The notes beneath the pieces were generated by a model. That model was not told where the DNA came from and made no database searches. It was given only the letters and a program-made list of their open reading frames with translations. Source: Sphingomonas sanxanigenens (GTDB taxonomy: Bacteria; Pseudomonadota; Alphaproteobacteria; Sphingomonadales; Sphingomonadaceae). From it: a stretch of 36,498 bases of DNA. The stretch is from positions 1 to 36,498 of the forward strand of contig QFNN01000017.1 of the NCBI GenBank assembly GCA_003240855.1. The letters are read 5' to 3'. Positions 16,350-23,928 of this stretch are shown piece after piece. A program made the position numbers and the translations under genes. Position 1 is the stretch's first letter, and each line of letters opens with the position of its first letter.

Positions 16350-17640
16350 ATGACCCTGATTTCCGCATCCGTGGCGGCGTCCGCCGCCGCGCCGCTTCCG
16401 CTCGGCTCCAATCCCGAACCCGCCGGCGCCATCTTCACGGCCGCCGGTCTGCTGCTGCCCCATCTCGAACGCGGCGAGCGCGTCGACGCCGCCGCCCTGC
16501 GTGTGGCGATGGAGACCGCCTTCGGCGCATCGGACGCCACCGGCGCCTGGGACTGGAAGACGGCCTATGACGCCTGCGAGGCGGCGACCGTCCTGTTCCT
16601 CCGCAAATACGGACGTGCGCTTTTCCGCAAAGCCGGGTCTCCGGCTGCGCGGCTGCGCGTCCACTATCTGCTCGAACCCGGCTGGAAAGCGGACGCCGCC
16701 ATCCAGGGCCTCGGCCGCACGCACCGGACCAACCAGGCGCAGCCGCCGCTGTTCCGGCCCATCGCCACGGACGTCAAGGCGGAGAAACGCTTCCTCTCCA
16801 CCATCGCCCGCCGCCTGGACACGCTGGGCGCTATCACCCGCGGCCAGCGCCAAACCGGCGGCCAGGGCCTGTTCCGCCCCGAGGACAATCTGGAAAGCCC
16901 CTACGCCCGCGATGCGCTGCGCCAGCTCTATCTCCTGCTGGTGCGCGGCAAGGTCGAAGGCTGCTCGCTCGACCGCTTCGAGTCCGCCACCGGCCTGAAG
17001 CTGATGGACGCGAACGGCATCAAGGACGAGCTGCCCCCGATCACCACCTTCCTCAACCGGCTGCTGGCGCTGACCATCGAGCTTCAGGGCGTGCTGTTTA
17101 CCGCCTTCGAGCAGCTTCTCACCGCCAAGATCGAGGGCGCCATCGCCGCCGGCATCTACGATGTCGGACTGGAGACGCTGACAGCGGAAGGCTTCACCGT
17201 CACCGGCCGCCAGACGATCTACACCCATCCGGGCACGGGCGCGGAGACCCGGCTGCTCACCATCGCGCAGCGCACGCGCAACCGCCCGGTCACGCAGGAC
17301 GACGCGCTCGCCTATCTCGGCGAACCCGGCGCCAGGCTGCTGATCAACGAACGCTCGGGCCGCTCTGCCGTCCAGATCCCCGCCACCTCGATCATGCTCG
17401 ACGATGGTGAGATCGAACGCCGCGTCCGGCTGATCCGGCCGATGGAATCGCACACCGTTCCGGTAAAGATGATGGGTGAGACCCATTGGACCGACGCGGA
17501 TGGCGACGCCTTCGCCACGGCCTGGGCTGCCGAGGTCGCGGACGTGCCGGAGTTCTCCGACAGCACGATCCATGTCGTCGCCGGTCTGTTGCTGCCGATC
17601 TGGAAGCGGCTGCCCAACGAGTCCAGCCGCTTGTGGCGCA
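16350..17640 (+). pseudogene. Remnant of ICE methylase/strawberry-notch-type helicase, in-frame with repA
   Basis: From the ATG at 16350 the frame has two pieces of a large protein. Residues 1-100 match the start of the bifunctional methyltransferase/helicase of related ICEs (DAAALRVAMETAFGASDATG, then WDWKTAYDACEAATVLFLRKYG). After residue ~100 (about 16650) it jumps to the C-terminal helicase part, starting RVHYLLEPGWKADAAIQ with helicase motif VI QGLGRTHRTNQ (residues 119-129). It continues through the family's C-terminal region to PIWKRLPNESSRL (about 17630). The methyltransferase domain and helicase motifs I-V, several hundred residues, are missing, so it cannot be a working helicase. 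The frame stays open into RepA. Family length (~1400-1500) is recalled, not computed. Confidence 0.75.
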
Positions 17641-17675
17641 GCCTGGCCGCTTCGCACGCTGATCGCGGTTTCAGA

Positions 17676-18806
17676 ATGGCGGCGCGGCATCAGTCCCTCT
17701 CGGAGCGCGGACAGCTCGACCTGTTCCGGGCGCTCCCCGGCGATTTCGCGCCACGAGACGCGCAGGATCTCATGGCCTATCCGTTCTTCTCCCTCTCCAA
17801 ATCCCATCGCGTCGCGCCGATCGACTTTTGCGCCGGCAAGATCGCGATCCGGGTCGAGGCTGTCCCCGATCACGGCATGGCGACCATATGGGACGCCGAC
17901 ATCCTGATCTGGGCGGCGAGTCAGATCGTCGAAGCCCGCGACGCGAGGCTTCGCACCTCACGGCTGATGGCCGCCACCCCGTATGAAATTCTCCGGTTCA
18001 TCGGCCGCGGCACGAGCCTGCGCGATTATCAACGCCTGAAGGCGGCGCTCGATCGGCTCCAGTCCACCACCATTTCGACCACGATCCGCCAGCGCGCCGA
18101 GGGCCGACGGCATCGCTTCTCGTGGATCAACGAGTGGAAGGAACGCACCGATCGCAACGGGCGGCCTGACGGGATCGAACTGATCGTTCCCGACTGGTTC
18201 TACCAGGCCGTGCTCGACGACGCGCTCGTGCTGACCATCGACCGCGCTTATTTCGATCTCACCGGCGGCCTCGATCGCTGGCTATACCGCATCGTGCGCA
18301 AGCATGGCGGCCGGCAACGCAATGGTTGGCGTTTCGACTTCCGTCATCTGCACCAGAAGTCGGGTAGCCTGTCGCCCTTCAAGCGCTTTGCCTTCGAGCT
18401 GCGCGACATCATTCGACGCCAGCCACTGCCCGGCTACACGCTGTTTCTCGAAGCCGAAATCGGCGGGCGGATGCTGCTCGCCTTCGAGCCGATTCCGGCC
18501 TGTGGACAGACTGTGGATAGCGTCGTGCCATCGGGAACCGGCAGGCGCGTGCTATCGGGAACCACCCCCTCGTGCCATCGGGAACCTAAACAAGGCCTAA
18601 CCCTCGGCACGAAAAGCGGAATTTGCTCCCCTAACTTAGAGTCTAACAGAGAATCTAACTCTGTAGAGCGGACGCGTGAGGTGGAAAATCTCATCCGCGG
18701 CGCCGCAAAGGCCCTTCGCGGTGCTCGCAAGCGGCCGACAGCGCCAACCGCCGAAACCCTGGTCGCGCCGTTGCTTCCCCTTCCGTCACCGGGGAAGAAG
18801 CCATGA
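17676..18806 (+). CDS. repA: RepA-like replication initiator (C-terminal part of a fused ORF)
   Basis: The RepA (RPA/PF10134-type) sequence begins at about SLSERGQLDLFRALPG and continues through DLMAYPFFSLSKSHR and ATIWDADILIWAASQIVEARD. A winged-helix region with TPYEILRFIGRGTSLRDYQRLKAALDRL follows, then WLYRIVRKHGGRQRNGW. An in-frame ATG at 17676 could start a separate ~376-residue RepA, but its ribosome-binding site is weak; the whole open frame from 16350 would give an 818-residue fusion. The last ~100 residues, low in complexity, are the translated iteron and AT-rich region. The stop overlaps the parA start (ATGA). DNA-binding residues look intact; the family's N-terminal end may be missing. 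Confidence 0.85.
   Translation: MAARHQSLSERGQLDLFRALPGDFAPRDAQDLMAYPFFSLSKSHRVAPIDFCAGKIAIRVEAVPDHGMATIWDADILIWAASQIVEARDARLRTSRLMAATPYEILRFIGRGTSLRDYQRLKAALDRLQSTTISTTIRQRAEGRRHRFSWINEWKERTDRNGRPDGIELIVPDWFYQAVLDDALVLTIDRAYFDLTGGLDRWLYRIVRKHGGRQRNGWRFDFRHLHQKSGSLSPFKRFAFELRDIIRRQPLPGYTLFLEAEIGGRMLLAFEPIPACGQTVDSVVPSGTGRRVLSGTTPSCHREPKQGLTLGTKSGICSPNLESNRESNSVERTREVENLIRGAAKALRGARKRPTAPTAETLVAPLLPLPSPGKKP
18501..18660 (+). other. oriV-like region inside the 3' end of repA
   Basis: Three kinds of replication-origin-like signals lie in order. Two DnaA-box-like 9-mers, TGTGGACAG (18501-18509) and TGTGGATAG (18512-18520, one mismatch to the inverted consensus), come first. Next are three 16-base direct repeats CGTGCYATCGGGAACC at 18524-18539, 18548-18563 and 18571-18586. 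Last is an A/T-richer stretch with CTAAC repeated exactly every 12 bases at 18631, 18643 and 18655. The layout of DnaA boxes, iterons and an AT-rich repeat tract matches iteron-type plasmid origins. The assignment is by pattern only. Confidence 0.6.
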
Positions 18807-19456
18807 TCGTCGCGCTCCTCAACCAGAAGGGCGGCGTCGGCAAGACGACCCTGGCCCTGAATCTCGCCGGCGAATGGGCACGGCAAGGCAAGCGGGTCAC
18901 TTTAATCGACGCCGACCCGCAGGGATCGGCGCTGGACTGGTCGCAGCAGCGGGCGCGCGAAGGACTGCCGCGTCTGTTCGGCGTCGTCGGCCTGGCGCGC
19001 GACACATTACACCGGGAAGCGCCGGAACTGGGGCGCACCGCCGACGTGATCGTGATCGATGGTCCGCCGCGTGTCGCAGCGCTGATGCGCTCGGCGCTCC
19101 TCGCCGCCGACCTGGTGCTGATTCCGGTGCAGCCGTCGCCACTCGATGGCTGGGCTTCCGCCGAGATGCTGACGCTTCTTGCGGAAGCGCGCATCTACCG
19201 ACCGGATCTCACCGCCCGCTTCGTGCTGAACCGCTGCGGCGCGCGCACTGTGCTCGCCCGCGAAACGGCCGAGACGCTGGCCGATCACGATCCGCCGGTG
19301 CTCACCGCCACCATCAGTCAGCGCGTCGCCTTCGCGGTCGCCGCGCAATCGGGACGGCTGGTGTCCGAACTGGACGACGAAACGCCCGCCGCGCGCGAGA
19401 TCGCGGTGCTGGTAGCGGCGATCGATGCACTCGACACAGGAAGGACGACGCCATGA
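18803..19456 (+). CDS. parA: ParA-type partition ATPase
   Basis: This 217-residue deviant-Walker ATPase starts MIVALLNQKGGVGKTT, with the Walker A/signature lysine motif at residues 9-16. It has the Walker A' LIDADPQGSALDW and Walker B VIVIDGPP segments. It lacks the N-terminal HTH of type Ia ParA, so it is the short type Ib form that pairs with a small DNA-binding centromere protein. The next gene encodes a ribbon-helix-helix protein, a fitting partner. The start overlaps the repA stop by four bases. It would move or position the element's circular form during division. Confidence 0.95.
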   Translation: MIVALLNQKGGVGKTTLALNLAGEWARQGKRVTLIDADPQGSALDWSQQRAREGLPRLFGVVGLARDTLHREAPELGRTADVIVIDGPPRVAALMRSALLAADLVLIPVQPSPLDGWASAEMLTLLAEARIYRPDLTARFVLNRCGARTVLARETAETLADHDPPVLTATISQRVAFAVAAQSGRLVSELDDETPAAREIAVLVAAIDALDTGRTTP

Positions 19457-19707
19457 GCGAACGCCCGACCCGTCGCGGATTCGCCTCACGCCCAGCCGAT
19501 CCGGAGCAGTGGATCAAGGCGGCAGATAGTGCGCCGCGCGACAGCGACGCCGGCAGTTTTTACGCACGGCTCACCATCGACGTGACGCCAGAGCTGCGCG
19601 GCCGGATCAAGATCGCCGCCTTCCGGCGCGGCGTCACCGTCGCCGACATGCTGCGCGAGCTGCTCGCGCGTGAATTTCCCCTTGACCCCGATGGAGACCA
19701 TCCATGA
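19453..19707 (+). CDS. Ribbon-helix-helix partner protein
   Basis: This 84-residue protein has a disordered N-terminus (about residues 1-35) and a C-terminal ribbon-helix-helix core, YARLTIDVTPELRGRIKIAAFRRGVTVADMLRELL. Its size and position after a short ParA match ParG/Omega-type centromere-binding proteins. It could also be an autoregulator of the transfer genes. It overlaps both neighbours by four bases (ATGA), as do most genes in this run. Confidence 0.8.
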   Translation: MSERPTRRGFASRPADPEQWIKAADSAPRDSDAGSFYARLTIDVTPELRGRIKIAAFRRGVTVADMLRELLAREFPLDPDGDHP

Positions 19708-20225
19708 CCGGCAACGCGGCTCCTCGCGTGCTCGGCGGCTCCGTGCCGATCGCACACGCATCCGACGACCTCACCCATGTCGAATTGACCTGGGTGGAAA
19801 AAAGAATCGAGAACTGGATCAGGTTCGGCCGCGAGGCGCGAGAAACCATCCTCGACCGCCGCCGCCGCGTGCTGTCGTTCCGGCCCGGCAGCACCTTCGC
19901 CTTCGTCCGTTGGGCGTCCAATGACTTCGGCACGATCATCTCGCGCATCGACATCGTGTGCGCCGTCAGACCCGGCGATGCCTATCAGACGCTGCCCTTC
20001 GTGCGCCCTGGCGGCGACATCCTGCTCAAGATCGAGGGCTGGCCGAATGTCCAACGGGTGCTCCGCCATATCGATGCGGTGGAAGCCGCTGGGATCGACC
20101 CTTGCGAGGTCGGCGCCGATCACTGGCGCCATGTCGCCAACCGTCTGAGCGCCGGACATGAGCCGCGTCCCTACACGGCCGAGCGCCATCAGGCGTGGCT
20201 CAAGCGGCGGGAGATCGAGCGATGA
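19704..20225 (+). CDS. DUF2840 protein
   Basis: This 173-residue soluble protein contains LTWVEKRIENWIRFGREARETI, the FRPGSTFAFVRWASNDFGTIISRIDIV core and GDILLKIEGWPNVQRVLRHID. This is the pattern of DUF2840, a family always seen in transfer regions between parA and traF in alphaproteobacterial ICEs. No activity is known. It overlaps both neighbouring genes by four bases. Confidence 0.88.
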   Translation: MTGNAAPRVLGGSVPIAHASDDLTHVELTWVEKRIENWIRFGREARETILDRRRRVLSFRPGSTFAFVRWASNDFGTIISRIDIVCAVRPGDAYQTLPFVRPGGDILLKIEGWPNVQRVLRHIDAVEAAGIDPCEVGADHWRHVANRLSAGHEPRPYTAERHQAWLKRREIER

Positions 20226-20779
20226 CCCGCTTCGGCTATGTCATGGTGACGTATTTCTCTATCATGGGCGTCGCCATCGCGTCGTTCGTTCCGACGCCGC
20301 TACGCCTCGTGTGGAACGCCTCGGCCAGCGTGCCAATCGGCCTCTATGACCTCGATCCGCCCCGCCATCTGGCGGTCGGCGATCTGGTCGCCGTCATGCC
20401 GGACAAGCCGCTCGCCGATTTCATGGTCGAGCGCGGCTATATCGGGCGCGGCTTGCCGCTGATGAAGCGTGTCGCCGCACTTCCCGGTCAACAGGTCTGC
20501 CGCACCGGCGATGCCGTGACGGTCGATACCGTGCCGATCGGCGGCGCGCTCGACCGTGATAGACATGGCCGTCCGCTGCCGGTCTGGCAGGGCTGCCGCC
20601 GCATCGCGGATGGCGACATCTTCCTGATGAATCCGTCCGTCCCCGACAGCCTTGATGGCCGCTATTTCGGCCCGATGCCGGCACGCACCGTCATCGGCAA
20701 GGCGACGCCGATCTACACCGACGAGGCCGGCGATAGCCGTTTCGTTTGGCGGGCCCAAACCTCAACGACCACGCACTGA
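20222..20779 (+). CDS. traF: TraF-type S26 signal peptidase (conjugal transfer)
   Basis: This 185-residue membrane serine protease has one N-terminal transmembrane segment (about residues 8-25). The nucleophile region SVPIGLY places Ser36 as catalytic, and the general base is Lys82 in LMKRVAALPG. In RP4, TraF trims and cyclises the TrbC pilin, and trbC lies 15 kb downstream in this element. The box GDIFLMNPSVPDSLDGRYFGP at about residues 137-157 fits the family, with Asn-Pro-Ser instead of the usual variants. It acts in the inner membrane facing the periplasm. Confidence 0.93.
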   Translation: MTRFGYVMVTYFSIMGVAIASFVPTPLRLVWNASASVPIGLYDLDPPRHLAVGDLVAVMPDKPLADFMVERGYIGRGLPLMKRVAALPGQQVCRTGDAVTVDTVPIGGALDRDRHGRPLPVWQGCRRIADGDIFLMNPSVPDSLDGRYFGPMPARTVIGKATPIYTDEAGDSRFVWRAQTSTTTH

Positions 20780-20786
20780 CCCGCTT

Positions 20787-20817
20787 CCCATCGGCGGGAG
20801 CGGTGCTCGCCGATGGG
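20787..20817 (+). terminator. Hairpin after traF
   Basis: CCCATCGGCG (20787-20796) and CGCCGATGGG (20808-20817) form a perfect 10-base stem with an 11-base loop in the 68-base gap between traF and the DUF736 gene. Only TCTT follows, so it may attenuate rather than fully stop transcription. Confidence 0.55.
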
Positions 20818-20847
20818 TCTTCCAACGCCACCGCTAAGGAAACCACC

Positions 20848-21201
20848 ATGCCACAGATCGGGACATTTACGCACGACGAAGACGGCATTGGCTTCGTCGG
20901 ACATCTGACAACACTGATGCTGGCTCAGGACATTCTCATCGTCCCGGCCGAGCCATCAGACGCCGAGAACGCGCCCCAGTACCGCGTCCATATCGTCGAT
21001 GGCGAGACCGGAGAAGCGGGCGCGGAGATCGGCGCCGGCTGGAAGCGCACCGGGGAGCGCGCGGGCGGATACATTGCTGTGGTGATCGACGATCCGGCAC
21101 TGCCGCAGCCGGTCCGCGCCAACCTGTTCCGCAACGACGATGCCGGCAAGGACTGGTCATTGCATTGGAGCCGTCCCGCCAAGCGCGACGCGAAGGACTG
21201 A
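20848..21201 (+). CDS. DUF736 protein
   Basis: This 117-residue protein opens with MPQIGTFTHDEDGIGFVGHL and has a GAGWKRTGERAGGYIAVVIDDPALPQPVRANLF core, the signature of DUF736. The family is carried in conjugative and integrative elements of proteobacteria; its role is unknown. The start ATG at 20848 has AAGGA upstream. It is separated from traF by a hairpin and followed after 4 bases by the transglycosylase gene. Confidence 0.92.
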   Translation: MPQIGTFTHDEDGIGFVGHLTTLMLAQDILIVPAEPSDAENAPQYRVHIVDGETGEAGAEIGAGWKRTGERAGGYIAVVIDDPALPQPVRANLFRNDDAGKDWSLHWSRPAKRDAKD

Positions 21202-21205
21202 CGCC

Positions 21206-21922
21206 ATGCGCAGCACCGTCCTCCTCCTCCTTTCCGGCCTCGCGCTTGCTTGCGTTCAATCCGTGCCGTCGCTCGCCGATCCCGTCGCGACCGCCCGGCC
21301 AACGCCGCGCGATCCTTACGCCGATCATGTCGCGGAAGCGGCACAGCGCTTCGAGCTTCCGGCTGCATGGATCTGGGCGGTGCTGCGCGCGGAAAGCAAT
21401 GGCGATCCGCGCGCCGTCTCGCCCAAGGGGGCGATCGGCCTGATGCAGATCATGCCACAGACCTGGGTGGGCCTGCGCGTCCGTCACCGTCTCGGCGCGG
21501 ACCCATACGACCCGCACGACAACATCATCGCGGGCGCGGCCTATATCCGCGAGCTGTTCGACCGCTACGGCTCGCCTGGCTGGATCGCCGCCTACAATGC
21601 CGGTCCCGGTCGCTATGAGGCGTCGCTGAGCGGCCGTCCGTTGCCATCCGAAACCCGCGCCTATCTCGCCAATGTGGCACCAGCGCTGGACGGCAACGGT
21701 GCGACCAGACCTACCGTCGTGGCGGCCGTCGATCCGCTGGCGTGGACCCGTGCGCCGCTGTTCATCGGACAGCCGGATCGCCGCCCCGCTGCCGATCCTG
21801 TGCAGGCCGAGCGCTCCTCGACCGATACGGGACAGACGCCAGCAGTGCGCGACGTTTCTGCCATCGTGCCGCAATCCGGCGGGCTGTTCGTCGCCCGCGC
21901 TGATACGGGGACGATGCGATGA
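21206..21922 (+). CDS. Lytic transglycosylase (SLT domain), conjugal transfer
   Basis: This 238-residue exported enzyme has a signal peptide (hydrophobic residues 5-19). The SLT domain has catalytic Glu63 in VLRAESNGDPRA, GLMQIMPQTW (78-87) and AYNAGPGRY (129-137). It would cut peptidoglycan locally to let the mating channel through, as VirB1-like proteins do. The C-terminal ~70 residues after the domain are Pro/Ala-rich and probably disordered. It is the last gene before the oriT-like region. Confidence 0.93.
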   Translation: MRSTVLLLLSGLALACVQSVPSLADPVATARPTPRDPYADHVAEAAQRFELPAAWIWAVLRAESNGDPRAVSPKGAIGLMQIMPQTWVGLRVRHRLGADPYDPHDNIIAGAAYIRELFDRYGSPGWIAAYNAGPGRYEASLSGRPLPSETRAYLANVAPALDGNGATRPTVVAAVDPLAWTRAPLFIGQPDRRPAADPVQAERSSTDTGQTPAVRDVSAIVPQSGGLFVARADTGTMR

Positions 21923-21992
21923 GCACCGTAGTTCCCGATCGCACGATAGCGGGCGCTGGCGTATTCCGGAGAGCGCAGAGGTGGAGCACAGG

Positions 21993-22054
21993 CAACACGA
22001 CCGAAGGATGGCAGGATAAAAGGCCGCAATGTGCGGCTTTGGCCGGTCGTGTTG
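21993..22054 (-). other. oriT: Candidate oriT with nic-like site
   Basis: In the 244-base gap before the relaxase gene, perfect 11-base inverted arms CAACACGACCG (21993-22003) and CGGTCGTGTTG (22044-22054) enclose a second hairpin, GCCGCA-ATG-TGCGGC (about 22023-22037). Between the left arm and that hairpin the minus strand reads TATCCTGCC (22018-22010), matching the RP4-type nick consensus ATCCTG/C. The nick would lie between 22012 and 22011 on the minus strand. It sits next to a P-type relaxase, where such an oriT is expected. Confidence 0.6.
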
Positions 22055-22166
22055 TTTCAAGGACTTATGAGGCGTTTTCGCGATGTGCGGCGTTGCTGCG
22101 CACCTCGCGGCCATGCCGATTTTCTCATCTGTTCCGGGGCTTGGCGAGATGTGCGGAGCCTCAGCC

Positions 22167-23906
22167 ATGACAGACGAGATCAATTTCCGCATCCGTCCCG
22201 GCCGCATTCGCTCATCCGGCGCGCAGCGCGCACGGCCCTTCATCGCCCAGGCGCTCGCCGCCGCCAAAAAGGCCGGGGCCGGCGTCTCCCGCTCAGGGCG
22301 GATCGTCTCCGGTCATCGCTCCCGCTTCGGCCGGGGACAGCGCGCCAGCGTCCAGGCAAATCGGCTGATTACGGCCCGTACACGCGGCGCGGTTATCAAG
22401 GCGCGGGTGGTGCGTCATAGCGCCCGGTCGGCGCCGCTCGCCGCCCATCTCACCTATCTGCGCCGCGAGGGCGTGACCCGGGACGGGGAGAAGGCCCGGC
22501 TGTTCGGCCCCGGCGGGGAGGACGTCGATCCCAAAGCGTTCGCCGGACGCTGCGAAGGTGATCGCCACCATTTCCGGTTCATCGTGTCCCCGGACGACGC
22601 GACGGAGATGACGGACCTCAAATCCTTCGCCCGCGATCTCGTCGGTCAGATGGAGAAGGATCTTGGCACCCGTCTGGACTGGGTGGCCGTCGATCACTGG
22701 AACACCGAGCATCCGCACGTCCATCTGATCGTGCGCGGCGTCCGCGACGACGGCCAGGATCTCGTCATCTCCCGCGATTACATCAAGGACGGAATGCGCG
22801 ACCGCGCCCGCGATCTCATCACTCAGGAGCTGGGGCCGAGAACCGATCTCGACATCCGCCGCGGGCTGGAACGCCAGGTCGATGCGGAGCGCTGGACGCA
22901 GCTCGATCGCCAGCTTGTCCGCGACGCACGAGACTCCGGTGTCATCGATCTGGCCCCACGACCGGGCGAGCAACCGGATGCGTATCACGCCCAGAAGGTC
23001 GGACGGCTGCGCAAACTCGAAGGGCTGGGTCTCGCCGCCGAAGTCGGTCCCGGCCAATGGACGATCGACGACAAGGCCGAGGCGGTGCTTCGAGAACTGG
23101 GTGAGCGCGGTGACATCATCAAGCGGATGCACCGCGCACTGACCGAGCGCGGCATCGAGCGTGGATCGGCGAGCTATGTGCTGGCCGCCGAGAGCCTTGA
23201 CGTGCCCATCATAGGCCGGCTGGTGACGCGCGGTCTCGACGACGAGCTGAGCGGCACCGCTTACGCCGTGGTCGATGGTGTGGACGGGCGCACCCACCAT
23301 ATCAAGATGCCCGATCTCGATGCCGCCGGCGACAGCGCGCCCGGGTCGATCGTCGAGCTGCGTCGGTTCGATGACGCCAAGGGACAGCGCCGGGTCGCCA
23401 TCGCCATCCGCTCTGATCTCGACATCGATCGCCAGATCACAGCATCGGGTGCGACCTGGCTCGACCGGCAGAACATCGCGCGCGAACCGGTCGCGCTGTC
23501 CGATGGCGGGTTCGGGGCCGAGGTCCGCCAGGCGCTCGACCGCCGAGCCGAGCATCTGGTCGAGCAGGGTTTCGCCGAACGCGGCGGCCAGCGCGTCATC
23601 TTCACCCGGAACCTGATCGACACGCTGCGTGCCCGGGAGCTGGAGGCGCTGGGGGAGAAGCTGGCGGCCGAGACCGGCCAGTCCTTCAACCGCGCCGCCA
23701 GCGGCGAATATGTCGCCGGCTCCTATCGCCAGCGCTTCACGCTCGCCTCCGGCCGCTTCGCCATGCTGGACGACGGCCTTGGCTTCCAACTCGTGCCCTG
23801 GACGCCCTCCCTCGAAAAGCACCTGGGCCGCCATGTCTCGGGCATCGCCCGCAGCGATGGCGGCATCGACTGGAGCTTCGGCCGCAAGCGCGGCCTCGGC
23901 CTTTGA
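22167..23906 (+). CDS. VirD2/TraI-like relaxase with DUF3363
   Basis: This 579-residue protein starts at ATG 22167; earlier in-frame codons fall in the oriT gap. The N-terminal relaxase domain (about residues 75-200) has HLTYLRREG and the three-His metal motif HWNTEHPHVHLIVRG (His177, His182, His184, His186). The C-terminal two thirds match DUF3363, the relaxase tail of these ICEs. Relaxases nick oriT and stay covalently attached by a Tyr to the 5' end of the transferred strand; Tyr97 is the best-placed candidate, unproven. It is followed by the coupling protein gene after 22 bases. Confidence 0.95.
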   Translation: MTDEINFRIRPGRIRSSGAQRARPFIAQALAAAKKAGAGVSRSGRIVSGHRSRFGRGQRASVQANRLITARTRGAVIKARVVRHSARSAPLAAHLTYLRREGVTRDGEKARLFGPGGEDVDPKAFAGRCEGDRHHFRFIVSPDDATEMTDLKSFARDLVGQMEKDLGTRLDWVAVDHWNTEHPHVHLIVRGVRDDGQDLVISRDYIKDGMRDRARDLITQELGPRTDLDIRRGLERQVDAERWTQLDRQLVRDARDSGVIDLAPRPGEQPDAYHAQKVGRLRKLEGLGLAAEVGPGQWTIDDKAEAVLRELGERGDIIKRMHRALTERGIERGSASYVLAAESLDVPIIGRLVTRGLDDELSGTAYAVVDGVDGRTHHIKMPDLDAAGDSAPGSIVELRRFDDAKGQRRVAIAIRSDLDIDRQITASGATWLDRQNIAREPVALSDGGFGAEVRQALDRRAEHLVEQGFAERGGQRVIFTRNLIDTLRARELEALGEKLAAETGQSFNRAASGEYVAGSYRQRFTLASGRFAMLDDGLGFQLVPWTPSLEKHLGRHVSGIARSDGGIDWSFGRKRGLGL

Positions 23907-23928
23907 TCCCATGCAGAAAGACCCGACG

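Noticed and set aside
22083..22166. Upstream in-frame start for the relaxase adding 28 residues
   Set aside because: The extension is rich in odd Cys/Met residues and covers the gap next to oriT; MTDEINFRIRPGR is the expected family start.
21919..22170. Plus-strand 83-codon frame between the transglycosylase and relaxase genes
   Set aside because: It covers the oriT-like hairpins and its sequence has no protein character; the DNA structure explains this gap better.
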